Positions 18,868-25,940 of a stretch of 64,000 nucleotides of DNA are shown here, piece by piece (position 1 is the first letter of the stretch; each line of letters opens with the position of its first letter). The translations under genes and the position numbers were made by a program. The stretch spans positions 62,001 to 126,000 of the forward strand of contig CAMBBS010000002.1 in assembly GCA_945863875.1 (NCBI GenBank), written 5' to 3'. The notes under the pieces are model-generated. The model worked only from the letters and a program-made list of their open reading frames with translations. It was not told where the DNA came from and did not search any database. The DNA comes from Desulfopila aestuarii DSM 18488. GTDB taxonomy: Bacteria > Desulfobacterota > Desulfobulbia > Desulfobulbales > Desulfocapsaceae.

Positions 18868-19166
18868 TATAAATCCTGCCCAAGGCAATATTGCCAAGCT
18901 AAAAGCGATTCAGAAGTGGCATAAGATATCTGTCTGAGAAATAAAATGGATATAAATAGCCATTTTTGACCATACATCCTTAATAAAAATAGTATCTAAC
19001 TGTCATGCAGCCAAAAACCCTAGGAGCCGATTCTTTAAATCCTTTTTCAGCAAAGCGCCCCAACGTGGTCCCTAGATGAAATATCTCATTTAAAGGTAAG
19101 AAAAGTCAACGAATAACTTTGCTTCTCGTTTCTCCCGCGCCCACGCTTCCTCCTCATTAATCTATC
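18868..19166. other. Gene-free stretch upstream of the WecA-PilZ gene
   Basis: No convincing gene or structured RNA is seen. It is AT-rich near 18940-19110 and may hold the promoter of the WecA-PilZ transcript. It marks the left edge of the accessory strip. Confidence 0.4.
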
Positions 19167-19211
19167 ATTCTGCGGACATAATAAACATTAACGTATCATG
19201 TCCCCAGATTA
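19167..19211. repeat. Short copy of the AATCTGGGGACA palindromic element
   Basis: ATTCTGCGGACATAATA and TATCATGTCCCCAGATT form imperfect arms around a 10-base centre. This is the same short form as the perfect copy at 40954-40997. Confidence 0.75.
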
Positions 19212-19309
19212 GGGCAAAGATATGTTTTCGGTCGTCCCGGCCCAGAACAGCACAAATCTTGTTGGCGCCGATATTGTCGATGTTATCGAGCATGATATTA
19301 CTGCCGCTG

Positions 19310-19555
19310 CGAACCGCCAAAGGCTTTGAGGTCAATTTTTACGCACGCCCTATCGGCGACCGGGAAAAATTAATCCTGGTCTGTGCCAGCATCGATCAGC
19401 CTGCAACTCTTGCCAGGGAAATCAAAGTGCTGCAAGATGCCAAAGCAGATTTTCCACAGGCCGAGATGCTCTTAATTACGCTGGTTCAACCCACGTTATT
19501 CGATATTCCTGAAGACGTAACCGTTTTTGCTGCCCGCGATTGGTTGCTTCATTAA
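19310..19555 (+). pseudogene. C-terminal remnant of a DUF4143-type AAA ATPase
   Basis: The frame reads RTAKGFEVNFYARP, then KLILVCASIDQPATLAREIK and AEMLLITLVQPT. This is the usual C-terminal pattern of the ATPase (AAA_14)/DUF4143 family, in which a restriction-endonuclease-like tail carries EVDF and QVC segments. The ATPase part is missing, with a repeat copy immediately upstream at 19167-19211. It is a decayed fragment and unlikely to be functional. Confidence 0.6.
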
Positions 19556-19575
19556 TCTGAGGGAACCAGGACACC

Positions 19576-19641
19576 AATCTGGGGACATAATAAACAACCG
19601 ATGTTTAATCTGCTAATCTGTGCTAATCTGGGGCCAGATAA
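19576..19641. repeat. Two direct partial copies of the AATCTGGGGACA element
   Basis: AATCTGGGGACATAATA at 19576-19592, then AATCTG repeated three times ending in TAATCTGGGGCCAGATAA at 19624-19641. It follows the ATPase remnant closely. Confidence 0.7.
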
Positions 19642-19680
19642 AAGATTAAGGCTCATCCGGATTAAGCGTATTTTACAACA

Positions 19681-19744
19681 CCGGCTCCCATGCTCCAGCG
19701 TGGGAGCCGGGGGAGCCTTTATGTCCCCTGAGTACTGCAGATTA
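19681..19744. repeat. REP-like hairpin followed by a variant element end
   Basis: CCGGCTCCCA and TGGGAGCCGG are perfect 10-bp arms at 19681-19710, and wobble pairs extend the stem to 14 bp. Beside it lies ATGTCCCCTGAGTACTGCAG (19721 onward) and then ATTA. This is a variant of the element end that also occurs at 42795-42819. Confidence 0.65.
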
Positions 19745-19774
19745 ACACTGTAGGAATAATGGAAAATCGCAAAA

Positions 19775-21355
19775 ATGACGATTTATAATCATATTTCACG
19801 AAATGTAACTCGTTTTCATGATTTTCCAACATTAGAGGAGGGAACCCTGCCGGCCGGATATTCCGCCCTGATCGGAGCACACAATCTGCAAGCACCTCTT
19901 CCAGACTTTCTCTGTGCAATAGGCACGAAGCATAAAAAACACGATCATGCACGCTGGCATATTTTTACACCGCGCCATAAACCGGCAGACACTCTTTATG
20001 GACATTTGACCTTTGCACTGAAGTATGAAGGCATTGATCTTGCTATTTTCAATGCATTGTTTGAAAAGATTGACGGCAAAGCAATCCAGCAAATCATCCT
20101 TTCGGAACCGACAGGAAGGTACAGCCGCAGGCTATGGTTTTTATGGGAATGGTTGCGCCAGGAACAGCTTGATATTGAGGATGCAACAACAGGAAATTTT
20201 GTTCCTCTTATCAAGAGTAAATTACAATAGGAAGGGAAATCGTCCCTCTCTCGACGACATCGGGTTCGCGACAATCGACCAGGGACGCGTAATTTTTGCC
20301 CCTTGATCCGAAAAACCGAAAGGCTTGAGCAATATCGAGGCAAGAAGCTCTCGGAAACAGCCGCAAAACATTTGGGCCAGATCCATTCCGATCTTCTTGG
20401 CCGAGCCGCGGCCTTTCTTTTGCTGAAAGACTCAAAAGCGTCTTACACTATCGAAGGGAAATCCCCACCACACAACCGAATCGAACGATGGGGAAGGATC
20501 ATAGGTGAAGCCGGACAGCGTCAGCTCAGCATTCAGGAGCTGGAATATTTGCAACGAATTGTTATTGCTGACAATCGCTTCATCAATCCGGGGCTCCGCC
20601 TGGAAGGCGGCTTTGTGGGACAGCACGATCGGACTACCGGCATGCCCATGCCCGATCACATTTCCGCCTGCCGTCAAGATCTAACTCCCCTGCTGTCCGG
20701 CCTTATAGAAACCTAGGCACTGCTTTGCAAGGATGATCTTGATGCTGTTTTATTGGCAACAATTCTTGCCTTTGGCTTCGTTTTTATCCACCCATTTGAA
20801 GATGGAAATGGCCGGATCCACCGTTATCTATTTCATCATGTTCTGGCGGAAAAAGGTTTCGTTCCAAAAGGGATAATATTTCCGGTATCCGCTGTCATTC
20901 TCGAGCGCATAGACGAATACCGCAAAACTCTGGAGCATTTCTCAAAGCCACGACTTGAATTAATAGCATGGCGTCCAACAGAGAAAAACAATATCGAGGT
21001 ATTAAACGATCCCATAGACCTGTACCGCTATTTTGACGCAACGAAACAAGCTGAATTTTTCTTTGCATGTGTTGAAGAAACAGTAACCAAAACCCTTCCG
21101 CATGAGGTTGAATTTTAACGGAAACACGATCTTCTCAACAAATTCATCAAAAATTACAATGACATGCATGAAAATCTCGCCGATCTGCTCATTCGTTTTC
21201 TGATGCAGAACAACGGCAAGCTTTCAAAACGGGCACAAGAAAAAGAGTTTGCAAAACTGACAGCAGCAGAAATTTCGGCGATTGAACAAAAATACGCCTT
21301 AACATGGGGACATAATAATACGCAGATTAATACAACCCATCCCTTAGCGGTTTAA
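19775..21355 (+). pseudogene. Fic-domain protein gene with three in-frame stop codons
   Basis: A single reading frame encodes a Fic family AMP-transferase of about 520 residues. It is broken by TAG at 20228-20230, TAG at 20714-20716 and TAA at 21116-21118, with no frameshift. The N-terminal domain resembles that of large Fic proteins. An inhibitory motif SYTIEG ([ST]xxxE[GN]) lies at about 20443, and the catalytic loop HPFEDGNGRIHR at about 20791 is perfect. The pieces between stops join smoothly (for example RRHRVRDNRPGTRNFCPLIRK bridges the first gap). The last codons, TWGHNNTQIN, come from a repeat copy. Absence of frameshifts suggests recent loss. Confidence 0.8.
21304..21330. repeat. Partial AATCTGGGGACA element at the end of the Fic gene
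   Basis: CATGGGGACATAATAATACG followed by CAGATTA. It encodes the terminal residues of the Fic reading frame. Confidence 0.55.
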
Positions 21356-21560
21356 CTTGCCCCCGGGATCAAACTTCATTAAAATATCATGCGTGAGATG
21401 CACGCTTTTTCAAAGCAGGTCAATGCGGCAATTATCATCCCGAGGTTTATCGCCATCGTGCTTAAAAAGCTCCAGACACTCGGCCACTATTCTGATTCAC
21501 TTTACGATGTCAGGCTGAGATAAGGTCAATGAGTCTTCATTCATTACCCAAGACAAGGAA

Positions 21561-21851
21561 ATGTCACTCAAAACCGTTCAGAAAAAGCGTCGCAGCGAGA
21601 TATTAAAAATTGCCGGCCAATACGGCGTCCATAACATCCGCATTTTCGGTTCGGTTGGCCAAGAAACAGAAAGGTCGGACAGCGATGGCGACTTCCTGGT
21701 CGATCTTGAGAAAGGGAGGAGCCTGCTTGATCTTGGCGGAATAGCCTTCGACCTCCAACGGCTGCTGGGGAGAAAGGTTGATATTGTTACGGAAAAAGGT
21801 CTTCACTGGTACATAAAGAAAACAATATTGGATGAGGCCGAAGTGCTTTGA
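21561..21851 (+). CDS. MNT-type minimal nucleotidyltransferase (antitoxin-like)
   Basis: About 96 aa, with the MntA signature GSVGQETERSDSDGDFLVDL (GSx9-10 followed by DxD) and the family's C-terminal KVDIVTEKGLHW. In intact HEPN-MNT systems this protein adds AMP groups to, and so silences, the HEPN ribonuclease encoded just downstream. Here its stop overlaps the start of a HEPN gene that is cut off after 23 codons, leaving the antitoxin an orphan. An extra residue before the second acidic position makes the active site slightly irregular compared with the 23.9-kb copy. Confidence 0.82.
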   Translation: MSLKTVQKKRRSEILKIAGQYGVHNIRIFGSVGQETERSDSDGDFLVDLEKGRSLLDLGGIAFDLQRLLGRKVDIVTEKGLHWYIKKTILDEAEVL

Positions 21852-21919
21852 AAAGCGATATCCTCTTTACAATACATATTCGTGAATGCATTGAACGAAT
21901 ACTTATGTCCCCAGATTAA
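21848..21919 (+). pseudogene. HEPN toxin gene truncated by the palindromic element
   Basis: TTG-initiated frame KSDILFTIHIRECIERI matches the first helix of HEPN (DUF86/HepT) proteins. It then runs into the repeat, whose bases encode LMSPD and the stop. The RxxxxH ribonuclease motif and most of the domain are missing. Its start overlaps the MNT stop, as in intact pairs. Confidence 0.65.
21903..21918. repeat. Half copy of the AATCTGGGGACA element shared by two gene ends
   Basis: TTATGTCCCCAGATTA. On the minus strand it encodes the last residues NLGT and the TAA of HipA. On the plus strand it ends the truncated HEPN frame. Confidence 0.75.
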
Positions 21920-23108
21920 TGCCCAGAATATGTTTATCAATGCATGCAAGCAAATCAGCAGGCAATGCAAAATGTCGGCAATTTTCCTTCCACAATGTAA
22001 TGGTTGCATCCACTGTTTCACGTACGACCTGCAACACCATATGCTGTGGTAATTGTGATTTTTGAGTCAATTTCCTGAAATGTTCCAGAGTAATGCTCTG
22101 CATATTTCTGGTGTTGTAGAGCTTCAACGCCAGCTTATCATTGGGAAGGTAAGGGATAGTCGAGAGCAGATCATACCCCAGCGACAAGGCCGCTGTTTTT
22201 CCGTCGCGGTAAATGAAAGACCAGTTCTTCAGGTGCATGTCACCATTTCCGATCAGGATGGTAAACGCCAATCGTCGAATGAAATCCTTTAACCCGCTCT
22301 CACCCGTCAGAGTCCAGATCATATACGCGATATTGCCGTAACTGACACCCTCATATTTTTTCTCAGGATAGACGTTGTAAACCTGGGCAAAATCTTCAAT
22401 ATGGATTCGCCTACCTTCCACCCTGTCAAAACGTCTCACAGCCAGCGCCGATTTACCGGCCAACACACCCATTTCCGGTAGACCATCAATCTCTCCCAGG
22501 GAAACCAGTCGATTTTCAGGTGTGGGAATGCCGATCATCGCGGCCAGCTGCATCATGGCACATTCATTTTCCGGCACATACATGTAGTTCTGCGCGGGCA
22601 GTTTGATAATCCAATCTCCACCCACCCCTTTTGCCGGGATCGTCATACCGCCACAACGTTCCGCGATAGCAGAGAATTTTAACTGAACCCCGGCAAGCGA
22701 GAAACGATAAGCGGGTTTGCTATCGCCTTGTTTAGCCTCCGATGGCTCCTGTGACAATCCACTGGTGCCTCCCATTGGCACAACGGTCACGGCACCCGGC
22801 AAATCTTCTCCCAAGAGTTCGATCAGCTTGAATTCCGCCGTCGGCTTGACATTTCCCAACTGCGCCAGGTAATTCCTCATATGACCTTCCGGCAGTAAGT
22901 TGGAAAAAAAAGCGGGTAGTTTCACTGAAGATGCCTTGGTTTCAGGGATCAATTCACCCGATGCACGGAAAAAAGATTGGCTGAGCACCTGCCTGTCGGG
23001 ATCGTGCAGATATTTTTCATTGAACGAAAAAAATGTTTTCCCACTCGGCAACATGGTTAATGTGCCAATGGCGGCATCCTGCAGAAAAACCTGCAACAAG
23101 TCGGTCAT
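21903..23108 (-). CDS. hipA: HipA-type serine/threonine kinase toxin
   Basis: About 401 aa HipA-family kinase, the toxin of a HipBA module; in E. coli HipA phosphorylates glutamyl-tRNA synthetase and induces persistence. It has the N-terminal HipA_N region (NLLPEGHMRNYLA), the nucleotide-loop-like SLAGVQLKFS, the catalytic loop IGNGDMHLKNWSF and the metal-binding GYDLL. All core kinase residues appear present. The gene overlaps hipB by 4 bp (ATGA). Its last four codons and stop (NLGT*) are supplied by an element copy, so the native C-terminus was replaced or extended, probably without loss of the kinase core. Confidence 0.9.
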   Translation of the reverse strand: MTDLLQVFLQDAAIGTLTMLPSGKTFFSFNEKYLHDPDRQVLSQSFFRASGELIPETKASSVKLPAFFSNLLPEGHMRNYLAQLGNVKPTAEFKLIELLGEDLPGAVTVVPMGGTSGLSQEPSEAKQGDSKPAYRFSLAGVQLKFSAIAERCGGMTIPAKGVGGDWIIKLPAQNYMYVPENECAMMQLAAMIGIPTPENRLVSLGEIDGLPEMGVLAGKSALAVRRFDRVEGRRIHIEDFAQVYNVYPEKKYEGVSYGNIAYMIWTLTGESGLKDFIRRLAFTILIGNGDMHLKNWSFIYRDGKTAALSLGYDLLSTIPYLPNDKLALKLYNTRNMQSITLEHFRKLTQKSQLPQHMVLQVVRETVDATITLWKENCRHFALPADLLACIDKHILGINLGT

Positions 23109-23383
23109 ACCCCATCCTCCTCGTCAAGCTGCCAGCGCCGCTCATGCCCTTTTTCCCCCTGCAGCATCGCCCTGACCTGTGACAACAGTTGTCTGGGGAC
23201 AAGAACCAGCTCCCGATCCAACACCCTGGCCATATCAGACACCGTGGAAAGCCGAGGATCCGTCCCCCCTTGTTCGATCTTCGAAACATGACTCTGCGGC
23301 AGACCGAGTTTTTCCCCCACCTCTGATTGCTTTAGCCCCATCGCCTGCCGCGCTGCTTTTAATTGCTCAATAATGATGTTCAT
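23105..23383 (-). CDS. hipB: HipB-type HTH antitoxin
   Basis: About 92 aa Xre-family regulator. The helix-turn-helix is KQSEVGEKLGLPQSHVSKIE at about residues 19-38, followed by a dimerisation stretch (LSTVSDMARVLDRELVLVPR) and a charged C-terminal tail ending EEDGV that could contact HipA. It should repress the hipBA promoter and neutralise HipA. It is the first gene of the pair, and translation of hipA is coupled through an ATGA overlap. An element copy lies about 50 bp upstream of its start, next to the promoter. Confidence 0.9.
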   Translation of the reverse strand: MNIIIEQLKAARQAMGLKQSEVGEKLGLPQSHVSKIEQGGTDPRLSTVSDMARVLDRELVLVPRQLLSQVRAMLQGEKGHERRWQLDEEDGV

Positions 23384-23435
23384 AAATATATGCTAAACTA
23401 TATCCATGCTCACGTAAATATGTTTTAACGTATAA

Positions 23436-23511
23436 TTAATCTGGGGACATAATAAAAATTAACGCATTATGCCCCCAATCCAATAACCGACGTGCATTGT
23501 CGATTTTATTA
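23436..23511. repeat. Main part of a full palindromic element interrupted by a group II intron remnant
   Basis: Read on the minus strand, this segment gives TAATAAAATCGACAATGCAC ... TTATTATGTCCCCAGATTAA. It joins across the intron to TTAATCTGGGGACA at 23765-23778. The joined sequence aligns along its length with the uninterrupted copy at 43283-43372. Confidence 0.8.
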
Positions 23512-23764
23512 GTCGAGTCGCCCGGGGGAATCTCATCCCCAGGCTCTCCCAGTTCCGGACGTGAGTCTCTCGACTCATCCGGTTCCCCATGCCCCATACC
23601 TGACCAAGTCTTGCCGGGCCTTTTCCTTAACGCTCACCACTATGGCTCTTTACCACAGCAGCTCACAAGGTGGTTTGGTGCCTGCTCCTGCAAGCCCACT
23701 CCGAGGGACCTACCCTCATCTTTCGTGTAATTACGAGCAAAATTTTTTTGCTCTCGTGGCACAC
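23512..23764 (-). mobile_element. Group II intron remnant without reverse transcriptase (copy 1)
   Basis: On the minus strand it begins GTGTGCCACGAGAG, which fits the GUGYG 5' splice consensus, and ends GGGCGACTCGAC. Near the 3' end (23551-23586) a domain V-like hairpin is visible, with GAGA tetraloop, stem TGAGTC/GACTCA and a two-base CG bulge; a domain VI-like stem follows. At 253 nt it is far too short to be a complete ribozyme. About 170 bases present in copy 2 are missing here, and there is no maturase. The outer domain V stem has mismatches next to the AGC triad position, so it is probably inactive. Confidence 0.65.
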
Positions 23765-23865
23765 TGTCCCCAGATTACGCTCCCCTTTACCCAGCCGGCT
23801 TTGCCGCAGAGGATCCCCTCGTTCATGAGATAATGAACAAAGGACGTTTGATTTATTGATCTGTG

Positions 23866-23883
23866 TTAATCTGGGGACATTAA
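23866..23883. repeat. Partial element directly upstream of the MNT/HEPN pair
   Basis: TTAATCTGGGGACATTAA lies 22 bp before the MNT start and is preceded by GATCTGTG, the same flank as the copy at 40293. Confidence 0.6.
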
Positions 23884-23905
23884 CGATCGCGACAGAGGAA
23901 AATCC

Positions 23906-24190
23906 ATGGACAAACTGATTGAAGACCACCGTGAAGAGATAAGGCGGCTTGCCCTCTTACGCGACGCCCGCAGAGTACGGGTGTTCGGTTCGCGTGCTCG
24001 CGGTGACGCCGGTCCTGACAGTGACGTTGATATCCTGATTGATCTTGAAAAAGGCAGATCAGCCCTTGCGTTGGGAAGACTCTTGATGGACCTTCAAGAT
24101 CTCCTCGGTAAAAAAGTTGATGTGGTGACACCGGCTGCCTTGCATCCGAAATTACGCAACAGGATTCTTCGCCAGGCTGTTGATCTATGA
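23906..24190 (+). CDS. mntA: MntA-type nucleotidyltransferase antitoxin
   Basis: About 94 aa. The catalytic signature GSRARGDAGPDSDVDILIDL is canonical (GS followed by DxD). The C-terminal part contains KKVDVVTPAALHPKLRNRIL, as in MntA antitoxins that AMPylate their HEPN partner near the ribonuclease site. An ATGA overlap with the downstream HEPN gene gives a coupled two-gene cassette on the plus strand, sitting between two group II intron remnants. Compared with the orphan MNT at 21.6 kb, the active site here is regular. Confidence 0.9.
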   Translation: MDKLIEDHREEIRRLALLRDARRVRVFGSRARGDAGPDSDVDILIDLEKGRSALALGRLLMDLQDLLGKKVDVVTPAALHPKLRNRILRQAVDL

Positions 24191-24528
24191 CCCTCTCCGA
24201 AGGTGGCCAGATTTATGTGGAGCACACGCTCGAGTGCATCGAACGCGTTGAGCGATTCGCATATCAGGACCGCAATACGTTCATGCTATCGGACCTCGTT
24301 CAGGATGCGGTGGTGCGTAATCTGCAGACTTTGTCCGAATCCAGCCGGCGGTTATCCGATGAGGTTAAGAATACCCGGTCCCATATCGATTGGCGGGCGA
24401 TCGCCGGTTTCCGTAACGTTTTGGTCCATGACTGCATGGGGCTTGATCTCGAAACAATATGGCTGGTAATCGAAAACGACCTTCCGGCCTTAAAAGACGC
24501 ACTCAATGCAATGCAAGCCGACCGTTAA
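24187..24528 (+). CDS. hepT: HepT-type HEPN ribonuclease toxin
   Basis: About 113 aa, all helical, DUF86/HepT family. The RX4H ribonuclease motif is present as RNVLVHDCMG at about residues 79-88, and the family's IAGFRNVLVH context is complete. HepT toxins cleave RNA and are kept inactive by oligo-AMPylation by the MntA partner, whose gene precedes it with a 4-bp overlap. The cassette looks intact and probably functional. The gene ends at the point where the truncated group II intron remnant starts. Confidence 0.9.
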   Translation: MTLSEGGQIYVEHTLECIERVERFAYQDRNTFMLSDLVQDAVVRNLQTLSESSRRLSDEVKNTRSHIDWRAIAGFRNVLVHDCMGLDLETIWLVIENDLPALKDALNAMQADR

Positions 24529-25106
24529 TGTCGAGTAGACCGGTTTCTTCCATGAAAACAGCAATTACAAACAAGTCTTTTAATGCGGTGCAGTTTCGTT
24601 GCCACCGGTTCCCCGCTGCTGTAAACGGCCGATGTTTCCTCACTCCGCGCTCCCATGTGTAGCCTCCTTTCCTCCCAGCGGAATTACCCTCCTTCTTTGG
24701 TACTACGAAGCTATCCGACTCCCTGTACCTCATATGCCTTCCTCCCTCTTCAGTTGTCCGGCATACTCTCTGTTCTTCGAGAGAAACGCAGGGCCTCCCG
24801 GGTTGCCGTGCAATCACAATGCCAGACATGCCATGGTCTCTGACCCCGAGGAAGCAACCATCACCTTGCCTTTAACGGTGTTTCCTGTGTTGACTTCCAC
24901 TATAAAAAAGGTGTCATCCTTCCCAACTCGACATGTACGAGGCTCAAACGCTTTTATCCTTATGGCTTACGGCCTATCTGCTCGCAGTCCTACGCTTAAA
25001 CCTGGGTGTTACCACACAGCCGCCAAGGACTCGCTACCCGGTTGCTGGCCTGCCTTCCGGGACGGGATTCCCGCCCGCTGGGCTACACGACCTTACCCAA
25101 CCGCAC
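24529..25106 (-). mobile_element. 5' part of a second type of group II intron (truncated)
   Basis: On the minus strand the sequence starts GTGCGGTTGGGTAAGG, an exact GUGYG 5' end, and continues through about 370 bases of structured, GC-rich domain I-like RNA. The segment GTAGCCCAGCGGGCGGGAAT is typical of these introns in my recollection. It then enters the start of an intron-encoded protein. The intron is truncated soon afterwards, so no domain V or VI is present. The 5' exon is the palindromic element, with the junction after AATCTGGGGGACATAATAAAA. Confidence 0.65.
24560..24733 (-). pseudogene. N-terminal fragment of a group II intron reverse transcriptase/maturase
   Basis: From the ATG at 24733 the frame reads MRYRESDSFVVPKKEGNSAG, the characteristic leader of group II intron-encoded proteins. 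GGAGGAAGG lies upstream. Similarity fades after about 55 residues and no reverse-transcriptase motif (YADD) follows. The left boundary is approximate. Confidence 0.5.
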
Positions 25107-25139
25107 TTTTATTATGTCCCCCAGATTAACACAGATTAA
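25107..25139. repeat. Element end serving as 5' exon of the truncated intron
   Basis: Minus strand: TTAATCTGTGTTAATCTGGG followed by GGACATAATAAAA at the intron junction. It lies 4 bp from the stop of the glycosyltransferase gene at 25144. Confidence 0.7.
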
Positions 25140-25143
25140 CTAA

Positions 25144-25896
25144 TTACCGCAAAACCCACTGCCCCAATTTCCGAAAAGGCTTGCACAACAACGTCCAGGG
25201 AAAAGGCCGTAGCCCGTTCACCGCCCAGGCCTTTCGGTCCATTCTGTTTGCTTCCATCCGGCGCGCAAGGGTACTATTACTCGCCCCGCAATTACGCATG
25301 TGCACCAACACGCGGGGAATATAGCTGGACGTGGCTTTATGCTTTACCAGAAAGCGAAGCATCAATTCATAATCGGCAGCCGTACCAAGCTGCTGATTAA
25401 AACATCCATATTGCTCATACAGTTTTCGCCTGACAAAAAAAGTCGGATGCGGCGGCATCCAGCCCCACCTGAATTTCCCGGCATCAAAACCGCCGGATTT
25501 CCACAGGCGAACAGTTTTCGACGTATCGGCAAAATCGACATATTTCAGATCGCCATAGCAGGTGTCCACTTCCGCCTCGGTAAACGCATCGCAGACATCC
25601 TGCAGCACGTTCTCATCGGCATACATATCATCGGCATTCAAGATGCCGACAATATCACCGCCGGCAAGCAGCAGACCTTTATTCATCCCATCGTAGATAC
25701 CCTTATCCGGCTCCGACAAAACCCGCCGATGGCCAGCCGGAATGGTCGCCAATACGGCCAAAGTATCATCGGTTGAATCCGCGTCAATGACGATATGCTC
25801 AACGTTCTTGCATGTCTGCCTGTCAATACTTTGCAGACATCCACCTATGGTGGCCGCGCCATTGAAAACCGTGGTGATGATGGAAATTGTCGTCAT
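25144..25896 (-). CDS. GT2-family glycosyltransferase
   Basis: About 250 aa, a single GT-A domain without membrane segments, likely acting on the cytoplasmic face of the membrane. It has the N-terminal nucleotide-binding TTVFNGAATIGGCLQSI, the segment HIVIDADSTDDTLAVL, the DxD-like ILNADDMYADE and an acceptor-site region GTAADYELMLRFL. It is the last gene of the overlapping polysaccharide operon and is separated from the previous one by 44 bp. The sugar and linkage cannot be told from sequence. The 3' end abuts a repeat element. Confidence 0.9.
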   Translation of the reverse strand: MTTISIITTVFNGAATIGGCLQSIDRQTCKNVEHIVIDADSTDDTLAVLATIPAGHRRVLSEPDKGIYDGMNKGLLLAGGDIVGILNADDMYADENVLQDVCDAFTEAEVDTCYGDLKYVDFADTSKTVRLWKSGGFDAGKFRWGWMPPHPTFFVRRKLYEQYGCFNQQLGTAADYELMLRFLVKHKATSSYIPRVLVHMRNCGASNSTLARRMEANRMDRKAWAVNGLRPFPWTLLCKPFRKLGQWVLR

Positions 25897-25940
25897 AGTA
25901 TGCTGTTATCAAAAAATCTTGAGGGAGGAAAACGTATCGA

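Noticed and set aside
20228-21118. TAG codons in the Fic frame as possible pyrrolysine or readthrough codons
   Set aside because: One of the three stops is TAA, no pylT-like tRNA or readthrough element is seen, and the surrounding strip is full of decayed genes; point nonsense mutations are simpler.
21389-21523. A 44-codon frame (MREMHAFSKQVNAAIIIPRF...) as a gene
   Set aside because: No recognisable family, no clear ribosome-binding site, and it lies in a strip of gene debris; too short to support alone.
23497-23833. Several open frames across the intron remnant as proteins
   Set aside because: They lie in sequence with intron-type structure, and similar frames recur in copy 2 simply because the RNA sequence is repeated.
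24599-25129. A 176-codon plus-strand frame rich in P and S as a protein
   Set aside because: It is antisense to the domain I and leader region of a group II intron; codon use and composition are not protein-like.
23436-25139. The regularly recurring AATCTGGGGACA/TGTCCCCAGATT motifs as a CRISPR array
   Set aside because: Spacing is irregular (tens to thousands of bases), copies occur in both orientations, arms form palindromic pairs, and no cas genes are present.
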